Shown piece after piece: positions 8,606 to 18,164 of a DNA stretch of 33,022 nucleotides. Position 1 is the stretch's first letter. Every line of letters starts with the position of its first letter. Both the position numbers and the translations under genes were made by a program. The notes under the pieces are model-generated. The model made no database searches. It was not told the origin of the DNA and was given only the letters and a program-made list of their open reading frames with translations. Source of the stretch: Vairimorpha ceranae (taxonomy: Eukaryota; Microsporidia; Nosematidae); assembly GCF_000988165.1 (NCBI RefSeq), contig NW_020169344.1:1-33022 (forward strand), given 5' to 3'.

Positions 8606-10726
8606 ATGGAAGATGCTATTAGGGAAATAGAAGAACGTGACGGTATTAGACTCACCTGGAATGTTTGGAGTACAAAAACCAGTGAATCATCTAAAATACC
8701 TATAGCTTGTATGTATAATATACACCAACAGACCAATAGCTTAGAGTGTGAACCTATTTATTGTTTATCATGTAGATCAATTTTAAATTTTTGTTGTTCT
8801 ATTGATTATGGTAGACAGACATGGAATTGCGTAATATGTGGAACTAGAAATAATTTACCAAGTCATGCAAAGGATATTTCACCTGACAATATTTTGCCGG
8901 AAATGAGTGAAGAGAATTCTACTGTTGAATACGTTCTTTGCAAAGAATCTTTGTTTCCGCCAGTATTTTTTTTTATTGTCGACACATGTTCTTTTGACGA
9001 AGCTCGACATAAAATTCTTATTAATGCCTTAAAGGTTATGTTTTCAGAAATACCAGATGATTGTCTTATTGGATTTATTAAGTTTGGTACTAATATTGAA
9101 CTTATAGAAATTAATAAAACCTCACCAAGGAGGACATATCTCTTTTCTGGACAGGTAGAATATACACCAAAAACATTAATTAATTTAGACAGTTTGTCTG
9201 TCAAAGGAGCTTCTACTATTTTAGGGAAGTTTTTAGTACGTAAGGATGAATGTAAAGATTTTGTTTTTGATTTAATTAGTAATTTACCACAAGATCCTTT
9301 TCCTGTAGTAGATGCTTATAAACCAATAAGATGTACTGGTTCTGCCGTTTCTCTGGCTGTTTCTTTATTAGAAGGAAATTTTAATAATTCCGCTGTTAAA
9401 TATTTACTGTTTACACAAGGGGCATGTACTTTAGGGCCGGGGACTGTTACATCGATTAAATATAAGGAAAAAGGTAAAAATGATAATGTTGATGAAAATG
9501 ATGCAGTTTACGATAAAGCTGCACTAAAATATTATACGGATTTGGGAAATAGAATTATTGATTTAGGACATGGACTAGACATTTTGGCTTGTACAATTGA
9601 AGATATAGGAATCAATCACATGGAAAAATTAACGTCTTTAACGGGTGGAATGCTAATTATGGCACAAGATTTTAATGAAGAAATATATGTTACATCATGT
9701 GAAAAGATTATGGCTAAAAATAATAACATTCTTTTGCAAGGATTTAATGGAAAAGTAGTTGTTAAAACTAGTAAAAATTTAGAATATAAAGGTATATTAG
9801 GAATGGGAAAGAAACATAATGTACATTGGAAACTAGGAAGTCTATTTCCAAATACTAATATAACTTTACTTCTATCACAAACGAGTGAAGTAAAACATGA
9901 AGATTTTGGATATGTACAAATAGTCACACAATATCAAAGGTCTGACAAGAAATTAGTTGTTAGAGTTACAACTTTTGCTAGGATGTTTTCTGAAAACAAA
10001 AATGAGTGTATAAATAGTTTTGATCAAGAAGCGGCTACTGTTTTTCAAGCTAGATTTTTGTTGCTTAAGAATTACGATGAAGTAAAAGATTGTGAAAGAA
10101 TGATTGAAAAAAATTTAATAAGATTTGTCAAATCCTATGGTAATTTTTCTAAAGGGATACCAGGGTCTCTTGTCCTTCCTGATTCTATGTCATATTATCC
10201 CAATTTTATGTTCTTTTTTAAGAGAAGCCTGTTAGTTCAAACAGAGGATGTTTCTAAAGATGAAGCTGTTTATTTTAAAAATTTATTATATCGTGAGAAG
10301 GTTGATGAAGCACTAAAGATGATAAAACCTGCTTTAATATCATATCATTATGAAAGTGGCATAATGCCCGTTGAATTGGATACTAAGTCTATACAGCCCG
10401 ATGTTATTTTAGTCCTTGACACTCTTCATAACGTTGTAGTAAGTCGTGGAAGTTATGTAGCAAGTTGGATAAAAGAAGGATTACATGAGCAAGAAGAATA
10501 CTTATCTTTAAAAGAGGTTATTGAACAATCTGAAGAGTTTGCAAGAGAACTTTGTCTTAGATTACCTACCCCTCAATTTTGTATTACTGAAGAAAATAAA
10601 TCTCAACAACGTATTCTTCATCATTATGTCAACCCATCAGCCAGTGGTGTGGTAATTACTGAAAATATTAGTTATGATAAATTTTTTGATGCTCTATCTC
10701 GAGTAGTAGTTAACAGTGACGAATAA
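8606..10726 (+). CDS. SEC23: SEC23, COPII coat GTPase-activating subunit
   Basis: Inner-coat subunit of COPII vesicles; it activates GTP hydrolysis by SAR1 and carries cargo from ER to Golgi with SEC24. The 706 residues are slightly shorter than the usual 760. Domains in order: zinc finger with Cys53, 56, 75 and 78 (CLSC...CVIC), trunk (vWA-like) starting at PPVFFFIVDT near 115, beta-sandwich, helical domain and a C-terminal gelsolin-like part. The N-terminal pattern DGIRLTWNVW and the block PFPVVDAYKPIRCTGSAVS are typical of SEC23 rather than SEC24. ACCC at 8597-8600 supports ATG 8606. No breaks. An ArfGAP and a cornichon-type cargo receptor elsewhere in the window belong to the same early secretory route. 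Confidence 0.96.
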   Translation: MEDAIREIEERDGIRLTWNVWSTKTSESSKIPIACMYNIHQQTNSLECEPIYCLSCRSILNFCCSIDYGRQTWNCVICGTRNNLPSHAKDISPDNILPEMSEENSTVEYVLCKESLFPPVFFFIVDTCSFDEARHKILINALKVMFSEIPDDCLIGFIKFGTNIELIEINKTSPRRTYLFSGQVEYTPKTLINLDSLSVKGASTILGKFLVRKDECKDFVFDLISNLPQDPFPVVDAYKPIRCTGSAVSLAVSLLEGNFNNSAVKYLLFTQGACTLGPGTVTSIKYKEKGKNDNVDENDAVYDKAALKYYTDLGNRIIDLGHGLDILACTIEDIGINHMEKLTSLTGGMLIMAQDFNEEIYVTSCEKIMAKNNNILLQGFNGKVVVKTSKNLEYKGILGMGKKHNVHWKLGSLFPNTNITLLLSQTSEVKHEDFGYVQIVTQYQRSDKKLVVRVTTFARMFSENKNECINSFDQEAATVFQARFLLLKNYDEVKDCERMIEKNLIRFVKSYGNFSKGIPGSLVLPDSMSYYPNFMFFFKRSLLVQTEDVSKDEAVYFKNLLYREKVDEALKMIKPALISYHYESGIMPVELDTKSIQPDVILVLDTLHNVVVSRGSYVASWIKEGLHEQEEYLSLKEVIEQSEEFARELCLRLPTPQFCITEENKSQQRILHHYVNPSASGVVITENISYDKFFDALSRVVVNSDE

Positions 10727-11168
10727 AGTTTATTGTTTTTATGTTTTAAATGTGATTGTTGTTAAATTAGTTATGTTATCTATTTTACTTTAAAAATTTT
10801 ACAATAAAAAATCAACATATTATATTTGTTAATATTAAAATATTTATGTTTTCTAGTAAACGGTTTTCTTGTTTTTAAATAAAAATAAATAGTATTTACT
10901 TTTATTGGTGTTGAAGTTTTTACTTGCTGCGCAACTTTTCTTTATTGTTCCAGTAAATTTATTCTATTTTGTTATGCTTAATTTTTAATTTGTAAATTTT
11001 TGTAATTAATCTTACAACTTTTTTAGCAGTAGATATACTCGTTTATTTAATTAATCGTATTAATCAATGTGCTAAATATATAAGTAAAGAGTATTACAAT
11101 AATCTATTAACTTCAAAATACTGACACTATTAAAGTCTCTAACTTACTTTAATGCTTTATTTTTTTTT
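10727..11168. other. Intergenic region upstream of eS7
   Basis: About 440 AT-rich bases between SEC23 and the ribosomal protein eS7 gene. No ORF or RNA gene is supported. The only GC-rich spot is TTGCTGCGCAA near 10924-10934, a short imperfect palindrome. Confidence 0.5.
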
Positions 11169-11181
11169 AAATTTTACCCCC
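11169..11181 (+). promoter_or_regulatory. AAATTT plus CCCCC start-proximal signal of eS7
   Basis: AAATTT at 11169-11174 is followed by ACCCCC ending at 11181, two bases before the ATG. This pairing is the arrangement reported for strongly expressed microsporidian genes such as ribosomal proteins. The same pair occurs in front of the U5-like RNA at 18153-18164, and in swapped order before uS10 at 30402-30411. Confidence 0.75.
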
Positions 11182-11183
11182 AA

Positions 11184-11669
11184 ATGTCCGCTCAAACTGA
11201 AACTGAAAAACAGATATCCGATATTATAAAAAAATATATTTCAGATGTTGAAGATAGTAAATTTGAAAACATAAATATACAGACATTTATTCGGGATAAC
11301 AAAAGGAAGGTAATGACAGTTAAAGTTCCTGCTGAAATTCTTGCTAAAGCACAAATTAATTTTGGAAATATTTTAAAATCTATTAAACAGAAATTTCAGG
11401 ATTATTATGTTATTATGGTCGAAAATATTAAGAAGGAAGGTGAAATCAGTTGGAATGATGCCAAAAAAATTTTTAAAGGAGCCTGTTACCCATTTATAAT
11501 AAATGGTATCAGAAATGATGTTATTACACCTGAAGAAGAAATTGTTAATGTTCTTCTTGAAAAAAAATGCACTTTTAGTGATGACGAGTTTAGAATGATT
11601 GAGACTGCTATCACAGGATTAGTAGGTAGAAAGGTTGCAGTTTCGATCAACTTCCATACTTTAAATTAA
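11184..11669 (+). CDS. RPS7: 40S ribosomal protein eS7
   Basis: Small-subunit ribosomal protein. The 161 residues are about 30 shorter than human eS7 (194), mainly through loss of the basic central loop, as is common in microsporidian ribosomal proteins. The pattern INIQTF...[16 protein letters not shown] matches the eS7 segment before its first long helix. The region [14 protein letters not shown] and the end [22 protein letters not shown] match the C-terminal helix and final beta-strand. The start carries a strong AAATTT/CCCCC signal. No intron is evident. CCR4 follows on the same strand after 38 bases. Alternatives are unlikely because the match runs along the whole length, though identity is low. 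Confidence 0.85.
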   Translation: MSAQTETEKQISDIIKKYISDVEDSKFENINIQTFIRDNKRKVMTVKVPAEILAKAQINFGNILKSIKQKFQDYYVIMVENIKKEGEISWNDAKKIFKGACYPFIINGIRNDVITPEEEIVNVLLEKKCTFSDDEFRMIETAITGLVGRKVAVSINFHTLN

Positions 11670-11707
11670 ATTTTTATGATTTTTATTTTTTATAAAATTA
11701 CCTCCTT

Positions 11708-13138
11708 ATGGAGGAAATACAGAACTTAAAAAAAAAGAATTATAAATCAGTACAAAAAAATTATAGTGAAGACTATCTTGGACTTGATTTTTCATACCAA
11801 GGATTAAAGCATCTTTCTTACTCTTTGTTTCAACTTACTTTTATCAAAGAGTTAAATTTGAAAGGTAACGATTTAGAAAATATTCCTGGAGACATTTACA
11901 TCCTAAAAAATCTTGAAATTTTAAATCTCAGCAAAAATAAAATTAAATTTTTACCGGCTAAAATAGGTAAAATGATAAATTTAAAAGAGCTGTATTTATC
12001 TGATAATTTTATATCAAATATCCCTATGGAACTTGGAAGTTTGTACAACTGTACTGTATTTGAAATTAATAATAATCCACTTATTAGTCCTTTTAACTTA
12101 TTATATAAGGATAAAAAGTTATTACAGTACTGTAGAGAACATAATACAAATTATGGCCCGCCAGCAGATAGAACATGGTTAGATACTGTTATAAAAAAGG
12201 ATATGTCGGAAATAACATTTTCTTGTGGCACATACAACATTTTATCGAATTATAGTGCAGTACGTTTAGGATATCCACCTACTTGGGTTCTTAATCCTGA
12301 TTATCGTAAAGAAAATATTTTGCATAACATTTGCTCTATAAATGTTGACATTCTTTGTTTACAAGAAGTTGAAACTTACAATTATGAAGATTTTTATAAA
12401 GATCAGTTAGAGTTAAGATGTGAATACAGTTCAGTTTTCCAACCTAAAGGAAGATCGAAAAATTTAACAGATTCTAAATCCGTGGATGGATGCGCGACTT
12501 TTTGGAAAAAATCGAAATTTAAGATAAAGGAAAATTTAGTTATTGATTTTTATAGTAAATTTATAAATGATTATAGATTCAATAAAAATATTAATTTAGT
12601 CAGCAGATACGGTAAGAAAGATAACATAGCACTAATTTCAATCTTTGAAATTTCTCAGACAAAACAAACACTTATTGTTGTAAATGTTCATTTGTATTGG
12701 GATCCTGAGTATGAGGATATTAAATTTGTACAGGCAATCATTTTACTTGAGGAATTAGAAAAAGTCAGTAAATGTTATAAAAATCCCAGTATTGTCTTAT
12801 TAGGAGATTTTAATTCTTTACAAAATTCTTCTGTATATTCATTTATCACTCAAAATAGTGTATCGAATACAAATTTGTGTAAATATAACATAGGATTTAT
12901 TCCTGGTCATTTTTTAAAACTGTCTGATGCATATTTGAGCGAAGAAAATGACTTCACTAACTTCACACCCACTTTTAAAGGCGTGATAGATTTCATTTTT
13001 TATTCAGATACATTGGAATTGAGAAGTATACTTTCTACGATTGAAAATGAATATTGTGATCAGGTAGTTGGTCTTCCCAATATTCATTTTCCGTCTGATC
13101 ATATTTTTTTAGCATCAAAATTTAAATTAAAAAAATAA
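11708..13138 (+). CDS. CCR4: CCR4 poly(A) deadenylase
   Basis: Catalytic subunit of the CCR4-NOT complex, which shortens mRNA poly(A) tails in the cytoplasm. Leucine-rich repeats at about 45-125 (ELNLKGNDLENIP, ILNLSKNKIKFLP, ELYLSDNFISNIP) join the exonuclease-endonuclease-phosphatase domain from about 165. Visible active-site residues are Asn177, Glu220 in LQEVE, His328 and Asp332 in VNVHLYWDPEY, Asp367 and Asn369 in GDFNS, Asp428, and Asp464-His465 in PSDH. At 476 residues it lacks the long N-terminal extension of yeast CCR4. The start has CCTCC four bases upstream in place of CCC. It follows eS7 by 38 bases and converges with RPN11 with only six bases between stops. Confidence 0.95.
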   Translation: MEEIQNLKKKNYKSVQKNYSEDYLGLDFSYQGLKHLSYSLFQLTFIKELNLKGNDLENIPGDIYILKNLEILNLSKNKIKFLPAKIGKMINLKELYLSDNFISNIPMELGSLYNCTVFEINNNPLISPFNLLYKDKKLLQYCREHNTNYGPPADRTWLDTVIKKDMSEITFSCGTYNILSNYSAVRLGYPPTWVLNPDYRKENILHNICSINVDILCLQEVETYNYEDFYKDQLELRCEYSSVFQPKGRSKNLTDSKSVDGCATFWKKSKFKIKENLVIDFYSKFINDYRFNKNINLVSRYGKKDNIALISIFEISQTKQTLIVVNVHLYWDPEYEDIKFVQAIILLEELEKVSKCYKNPSIVLLGDFNSLQNSSVYSFITQNSVSNTNLCKYNIGFIPGHFLKLSDAYLSEENDFTNFTPTFKGVIDFIFYSDTLELRSILSTIENEYCDQVVGLPNIHFPSDHIFLASKFKLKK

Positions 13139-13144
13139 ATTTAT

Positions 13145-14035
13145 TTAATTCGATTTATTAAAAATAAACGCATGAAGAGAATATAACAAGTTGTACACTG
13201 TAAGTTTATGAATATTTTTATCACACAAATCGGTTAAATGCTTTTTACTGTCAATTTTTCCCACTCTAGACATTTCTAATTCTTTTCCTATTAAATCTTT
13301 TTCCTCTTCAACTGTTTTCAAATAATTGTCAATGAATTTACACAAACTTTCTTTATCGGCAATAAAATCTTGAAACTTAAGATTATTCGCCCAGGTTTTT
13401 TTGTGTAAATTTAATAACATCTTTTGTTCAATATCATATTTTTTGTAAGTTATATTAAATGAGTAGTAGTGCTTATTTAATCCATGTATGATAGAAATAA
13501 GTGATGGACTTTTTAAATAACCGATATTGCTAGTAATTTGCCGCGGCTCTTGTCCCATTATCCCCAATGAGTTTTCTATAGATCTAAATGCATCAATAAC
13601 AACTTTACCTTTTACACTTTGAATTGGATCAATAACAACAGCGACAGATCTTTTACAAAGCTTTTCAAAGCTTTGCTGAGTACTTATATCAACGCTACTA
13701 AGCCAGCACCCAAAGCCAGGATGACTATGGTACCATCCTACTACTGTTTCGTGTCTACCTGTAGCTTTAAGAATATCCATCATTTTTGTTTGAAACACGG
13801 GATCAACTGCTTCAACCGTAACACCGGTTCCACTTTGTGGCATAGCAAAGACATCAACGACTTTAACAGTATACGGGTCAACAAATTCACCGAGCATTAA
13901 ACCCATGACTTCCATTGGCACGCCAGATCTGCCGTGTTTTAGCATTTTTAAAAGTGCCAAGGAAGAAATTTGTACTGTTTCTGATGTATCGGGTGTTGGA
14001 TCATTAGAAATTTGTCCCAAAAAATCTGTAAACAT
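13145..14035 (-). CDS. RPN11: RPN11, proteasome lid deubiquitinase
   Basis: Zinc metalloprotease of the 19S proteasome lid that removes ubiquitin from substrates as they enter the core. The 296 residues are close to the family's 308. The JAMM motif is intact: [14 protein letters not shown] with His103, His105 and Asp116, and the upstream Glu in [11 protein letters not shown] (41-51). The conserved Rpn11 blocks [47 protein letters not shown] and [10 protein letters not shown] exclude the paralogues CSN5 and RPN8. CCCC immediately precedes ATG 14035 (14037-14040 on the top strand as GGGG). It is tail to tail with CCR4. Confidence 0.97.
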   Translation of the reverse strand: MFTDFLGQISNDPTPDTSETVQISSLALLKMLKHGRSGVPMEVMGLMLGEFVDPYTVKVVDVFAMPQSGTGVTVEAVDPVFQTKMMDILKATGRHETVVGWYHSHPGFGCWLSSVDISTQQSFEKLCKRSVAVVIDPIQSVKGKVVIDAFRSIENSLGIMGQEPRQITSNIGYLKSPSLISIIHGLNKHYYSFNITYKKYDIEQKMLLNLHKKTWANNLKFQDFIADKESLCKFIDNYLKTVEEEKDLIGKELEMSRVGKIDSKKHLTDLCDKNIHKLTVYNLLYSLHAFIFNKSN

Positions 14036-14040
14036 TGGGG

Positions 14041-14361
14041 TAAAAAAACATAATCTTTTTTACTTTTCAAAAAAACAATTTATTTCACCTGTAAAATTTA
14101 TAAATCCATTTAAAAGGATAAGATGTTTGTATATAAAGCTAGAAATACAAATATGCACTTTGTATAACAAATTTACAATTTCTATAATTAACATGTGTAT
14201 GTTATACTTATTCAACATTCTTTAATGTAACTTTAAGACTATTTTTATCATTCACCCTTTAGATGTTATAAATTGATCGGTAAAGAAAAATCTTTTTTTT
14301 AGAATAATTTAAAGAAACATAATTTAGACAGTAAATAATTAAAAACCACTTTAAAAATTTA
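14041..14361. other. Intergenic gap with an orphan CCC signal
   Basis: About 320 bases between the RPN11 start and the PNO1 stop. On the + strand ACCC ends at 14257 but leads only to ATG-Leu-stop. Some 25 bases further a short hairpin (AAAGA / TCTTT) runs into eight T residues near 14289-14300. This resembles a tiny transcription unit but nothing recognisable is encoded. Confidence 0.4.
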
Positions 14362-14979
14362 TTATTTCTTCTCTAGTTCATTATAAATCGTCTGAATAGA
14401 TCCATAACTATCTTTAATCTTAGTTCTTATATTCCTAAGCCTATTATATATTGTTCCAGGCTGCGATCCCATAATTAATCTACAATACGAATCCTTAGCT
14501 ATTCTTGTATTTTCAATTGGACCAAGTAAAAAAATATTAGCGTCTTTTATTAGAGACTTACATCTAGAAAGAGATTCAATAGTCAATTTTGTCTTCCCCT
14601 CTCTTCCTATCATCCTTCCTATTGCTCTTTCAATATGTAAATTTTTTAAGATCTTTACTTCGTGAATATTAAAATTATCAAGAAAAACATCTGGAAATTT
14701 TAAAATAGCAAGTGAGTCTTCAATACTAAATCCTATATTAATAGCTCTAAGAAACTGTTCAACTCGATTCAGAAAAGATGTATCTTCTGTCAAATGGCAC
14801 GTTCTAATGTCTATTTGCTTTTTCATAAAATTCATTCTTATTTGTATTTTCGCCAGTTCTACAATAGGAGTGTAAATCTTTAGCCATTCTGATTTATACA
14901 AAGCCATTTTATGTGATGGTATGTCAATACTTCTACTTTGAATCTCTACATTATTTTCATTTTTACAACAAGATTGCAT
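14362..14979 (-). CDS. PNO1: PNO1/DIM2, 40S assembly KH-domain factor
   Basis: KH-domain protein (Dim2/Rrp20) that binds the 3' end of pre-18S rRNA and guides the NOB1 cleavage step in pre-40S particles. The 205 residues are shorter than yeast Dim2 (274) because the variable N-terminal extension is missing. The diagnostic blocks are WLKIYTPIVE, QIDIRTC near 55, FLRAINIGFSIEDSLAIL, HIERAIGRMIGREGKTKLTIE (GxxG as GREG) and IMGSQPGTIYNRLRNI. The start has TCC about ten bases upstream in place of CCC. It is head to head with CDC73 over just 36 bases. Another ribosome-assembly factor in a window that also encodes NSA2 and an SSF1-like protein. Confidence 0.94.
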   Translation of the reverse strand: MQSCCKNENNVEIQSRSIDIPSHKMALYKSEWLKIYTPIVELAKIQIRMNFMKKQIDIRTCHLTEDTSFLNRVEQFLRAINIGFSIEDSLAILKFPDVFLDNFNIHEVKILKNLHIERAIGRMIGREGKTKLTIESLSRCKSLIKDANIFLLGPIENTRIAKDSYCRLIMGSQPGTIYNRLRNIRTKIKDSYGSIQTIYNELEKK

Positions 14980-15015
14980 TAAAAAGAGGATATAAAAAAT
15001 TAAAATTTTAACCGC
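14980..15015. promoter_or_regulatory. 36-bp divergent promoter, PNO1 / CDC73
   Basis: The two start codons are 36 bases apart, one of the tightest divergent pairs here. It contains TCC toward PNO1 and ACC toward CDC73 (15011-15013). Any core promoter must be shared or lie within the neighbouring reading frames. Confidence 0.65.
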
Positions 15016-15867
15016 ATGAAAATATTGCGAGAAATTTTTAAAAATCTTAAAAATGTAGAACTAACAAAAGAAAAAATTAAAATGGGAAATATGGAATATG
15101 ACAAGAATATGGAAATAAACATAGAAAGAACAACTAAGAAAAAATATACACTTGAACAGTTAACTTATTTTCTTATAAACAAGGATTTACAATATACAAA
15201 ATATTTAAGAGAATGTAAAAATAACGGTGTAACATCTATTTTTTATTCAGATCAAAAAATTATATTAGAAGAACTAGAAAAAGAAGTTGAAACAGAAAAA
15301 GAAGCTTATTACGACTTACCAGAGTCCAGATACTACAGTAAACATAAATATTTTTGGGTTGAAGAAATAATTGCAGAAAAACCTGAACAAATTGTTCGGT
15401 CTAAAATTAATGAAAAATACAAAATTATTGTGTCACCTTCGTTGACTGCTACAGTTAATTTAAATAATATTGAAATTTTACTAAGTACGGGATTTTTGGA
15501 AAAAAGAAAAGAACTTGTTTTTGATAAAATAGAATTTCAAGTTGAAGACACAACTTTTGTAGCTGAAGAAGATATTAAACATTGGACGAGTGATGACTGG
15601 AATATGTTAGTTGCAATTTTTTGTGATGGAAGTAAATGGCAGATAAATGAATGGGGAATAGGAGATGTAGCTAGTTTATTTTATAATATTCCTACTTTTT
15701 ATATTGAAAATGAAACAACGTTAAATAAAAATGATGCATCTAAAAATAAAAACAAATTATCTGGATACAATCTAACAAGATGGATTGCGACAGACAATAA
15801 ATTAAAAAATGAAGATTTCAAAACTATGTGGAATAAAATTAATGAAATGATAAATAAGAAAAAATAA
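15016..15867 (+). CDS. CDC73: CDC73/parafibromin, PAF1 complex subunit
   Basis: Subunit of the PAF1 complex, which travels with RNA polymerase II and promotes elongation and histone modification. Two family regions are visible in 283 residues. The N-terminal region includes KKKYTLEQLTYFLIN, which matches the REYYTLDSILFLLN block of parafibromin. The C-terminal Ras-like domain starts at SDDWNMLVAIFCDG (about 191) and continues with WQINEWG, LFYNIPTFYIE and the final KTMWNKINEMI. These correspond in order to the DWDRVVAVFVQG, WQFKGW, IFAKIKAFHL and LRFWETLDRYM blocks. The linker is much shorter than in human (531 residues) or yeast (393). ACC sits just before ATG 15016. It converges with the DEAH helicase, five bases between stops. 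Confidence 0.87.
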   Translation: MKILREIFKNLKNVELTKEKIKMGNMEYDKNMEINIERTTKKKYTLEQLTYFLINKDLQYTKYLRECKNNGVTSIFYSDQKIILEELEKEVETEKEAYYDLPESRYYSKHKYFWVEEIIAEKPEQIVRSKINEKYKIIVSPSLTATVNLNNIEILLSTGFLEKRKELVFDKIEFQVEDTTFVAEEDIKHWTSDDWNMLVAIFCDGSKWQINEWGIGDVASLFYNIPTFYIENETTLNKNDASKNKNKLSGYNLTRWIATDNKLKNEDFKTMWNKINEMINKKK

Positions 15868-15872
15868 ATTAT

Positions 15873-18041
15873 TTATTTTTTTTTGATAAACACATTGTTC
15901 ACACTTTTACACAAAATTTCTGGCGTGACAACATTACAGAATTTTAAAAATTCTCTTTTTGTTCTAACAATAGAAAAATATAAGATAAAGGGTTCTCTTT
16001 TTTTATAAAGACAACTGGAACTGTGTATATAACACTCTGTTTGTTTAAATATGGTGTAATATCCATCTTCTTTAATTTTCGCTATATTCATAAAATATCC
16101 AAAAGAAAAAGCTTCAATAACTTTAGATTTGTTTGAAGAATTGTTATAATTAAACATAAAAGATAATTGATCCTTAATTTTCTTTGCCTGCCACATATTT
16201 CGTAGAGACAGAAAATTGTACTTACAAAACTTGTTAGAATATTTTTCTTTTTTCCATGCATTAAATATTTTTAGTAAGACAAAAAAATCTCCTCTATCAT
16301 CGTTCCAGGATGATTTGACAGCTAGAAATTTTTTATATAAAAAATTGTCGTCCTTTTTTACGTCCACGTAAATTTGATCGACAGTTAGCATTGCAGCAAT
16401 AATTGCAACATCTTCAAAACAACCAAGTTCCTCAGATCTAATTAATGTGAGTGATAAATATGGATCAAGTGGTAAACGTGCCATTTTTCTTCCTAAATCT
16501 GTAATATCTCCAACACTATCCACTGCTCTAGCAAGGAATAAATATTCTAATGCATCATTAATTGAATCTGGATTAGGCATATCAATCATTTTGAAGTTAT
16601 TCAGATTATTGATACCTAAAGATTTTATAGTAAGAATACACTTACAAACATTAGTAGTTAAAATTTCGGGTAATAGAGAATCCTTCATTTGTAAAAATTC
16701 TTGTTTTGTGTATATTCTAAATGTTTTACCAGGTCCTGTGCGACCTGCTCTGCCGCTTCTTTGTTTTGCTTGCGCTTTACTAATCATTAATGTTTCTAAG
16801 ATATCCAATCCAAGAAAACATGAATGGCGCATTTGTTTTACTCTTCCCGAGTCTACAACGTAGACAATATTTTCTATTGTCACTGATGTCTCACAAATAT
16901 TAGTAGACAAAACAATCTTTCTTTTCTCTGTATTCAAGAATACTTCTTCTTGATCATTTATTGACATAGCACTGTAAATCATTAAAATTTTACAAGTTTC
17001 TAAATTTAAACTAGTAGTTAAAATCTGGTAGGCATCTTTAATTTCTTCTTGCCCAGTTAAAAATACTAAAATATCACCTTTTGGTTCGGTGTTATGAATT
17101 TGTATTACAGTTTTAATAGTTTCATAAAACCAGTTTTCAGAATTATATTGTTTTAAAAAATAATTTTCGAGAGGAAATACTTTGTGCTTAATATTCACAA
17201 AAGGACAATTAAAAAAATCTACAAACTTTTGTGTCGACATAGTAGCACTCATCAATAAAATGCGCAACTTTGAATTTTCATTAATAATTTGTTTACAAAT
17301 GCCTAATAATATATCAATATTAATAGTTCTTTCATGTGCTTCATCAATAATCAAACAATCATACCTATTTAAGTTTCCTCTATGAATCATTTCATTTAGT
17401 AATATTCCATCTGTAACATATTTTAATTTTGTCTTCGCACTAGTACGATCATCAAATCTAACCGCATAGCCCACCAAGTCTCCTACTTTACTACCCATAC
17501 AATGCGCAACTCGTTTAGCTACTGAAATAGCAGCTATTCTTCTCGGTTGTGTACATACAATTGAGTTATACTTTTTTAACAAATACATCGGAATTTTGGT
17601 AGTTTTTCCGCAACCGGTATCCCCTTGTACAAGAACTATCTTTTTTTCATCCAGTAATTTTGTGATAAGATCCATTTTCTTCTCTACAGAATCTTCTCCA
17701 TCTAAGTTTTCAATATCTGCTTCATTATTCAAAAAATTCAAAATTTCTAAATCATAATTCTTTATAGGTTTCTCAACTGTAAATTTGTCAACTAATAATT
17801 TATTTGGTATTTCCCATTTCAAAAAAATATCTTCAGACAGTTGAGCATCTTGACCATAAAAATTCTCTTCGGTGATTTTTTTCAAATTTACGAGATCAGT
17901 AAAAATATCTTTAGAAACTATTTTTTCTAAATCTTCATAATTATCAGATGTTAGATACGTGTAAACATTATTTATTAAATCTACTGTATAAGCAATATTT
18001 TTTGTATTGAAAACGTCAATAATATCTTTCCGCATGTCCAT
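15873..18041 (-). CDS. DEAH-box RNA helicase (PRP2/PRP22/PRP43 group)
   Basis: ATP-dependent RNA helicase of the DEAH/RHA family, whose members remodel spliceosomes or pre-ribosomes. In 722 residues: motif I GDTGCGKT 140-147, Ia TQPRRIAA, motif II DEAH 233-236, motif III SAT 265-267, then TNICETSVT, the motif VI QRSGRAGRTGPG, a winged-helix/ratchet region and a C-terminal OB fold ending near residue 700. The N-terminal extension of about 120 residues is short, lacks the S1 domain of PRP22, and does not decide between PRP2, PRP16, PRP43 or DHX35-type proteins. TCCC lies eight bases before ATG 18041. A U5-like RNA gene is immediately upstream on the same strand, which makes a spliceosomal role attractive but is only inference. 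Family certain, orthology open. Confidence 0.93.
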   Translation of the reverse strand: MDMRKDIIDVFNTKNIAYTVDLINNVYTYLTSDNYEDLEKIVSKDIFTDLVNLKKITEENFYGQDAQLSEDIFLKWEIPNKLLVDKFTVEKPIKNYDLEILNFLNNEADIENLDGEDSVEKKMDLITKLLDEKKIVLVQGDTGCGKTTKIPMYLLKKYNSIVCTQPRRIAAISVAKRVAHCMGSKVGDLVGYAVRFDDRTSAKTKLKYVTDGILLNEMIHRGNLNRYDCLIIDEAHERTINIDILLGICKQIINENSKLRILLMSATMSTQKFVDFFNCPFVNIKHKVFPLENYFLKQYNSENWFYETIKTVIQIHNTEPKGDILVFLTGQEEIKDAYQILTTSLNLETCKILMIYSAMSINDQEEVFLNTEKRKIVLSTNICETSVTIENIVYVVDSGRVKQMRHSCFLGLDILETLMISKAQAKQRSGRAGRTGPGKTFRIYTKQEFLQMKDSLLPEILTTNVCKCILTIKSLGINNLNNFKMIDMPNPDSINDALEYLFLARAVDSVGDITDLGRKMARLPLDPYLSLTLIRSEELGCFEDVAIIAAMLTVDQIYVDVKKDDNFLYKKFLAVKSSWNDDRGDFFVLLKIFNAWKKEKYSNKFCKYNFLSLRNMWQAKKIKDQLSFMFNYNNSSNKSKVIEAFSFGYFMNIAKIKEDGYYTIFKQTECYIHSSSCLYKKREPFILYFSIVRTKREFLKFCNVVTPEILCKSVNNVFIKKK

Positions 18042-18071
18042 TGCACAAGGGATAAAAAATTATAAGAAAAC

Positions 18072-18152
18072 ACTGCTAACAGCAGATTTTAAAATTTAAA
18101 GGTGAGTTATGGGATTCTTCCGTAAAAGTCAGAAGTTCATGCTTTAAATCAC
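18072..18152 (-). ncRNA. Candidate U5 spliceosomal snRNA
   Basis: Read on the - strand. A strong AAATTT-ACCCCC signal (18164-18153) leads not to an ORF but to an RNA-like fold. A stem CUUC/GAAG (18135-18132 with 18120-18117) closes an 11-base loop whose core is GACUUUUAC. U5 loop 1 is an 11-base loop with core GCCUUUUAC, so one base differs. An outer helix pairs GUGAUUUA (18152-18145) with UAACUCAC (18109-18102) with one mismatch, leaving an internal loop as in U5. Next comes AAAUUUUAA (18097-18089), an Sm-like site, then a terminal hairpin CUGCU-GUU-AGCAG (18085-18073). Order and parts fit a reduced U5 of about 80 nucleotides. It ends 30 bases before the DEAH helicase start. Ends and the C-to-A loop change are the weak points. 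Confidence 0.55.
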
Positions 18153-18164
18153 GGGGGTAAATTT
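18153..18164 (-). promoter_or_regulatory. AAATTT-ACCCCC signal of the U5-like RNA
   Basis: On the - strand AAATTT is followed directly by ACCCCC, the same combination as in front of eS7. The first ATG downstream (18140) opens only a three-codon frame, so the signal is not explained by a protein and supports a non-coding transcript. Confidence 0.6.
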
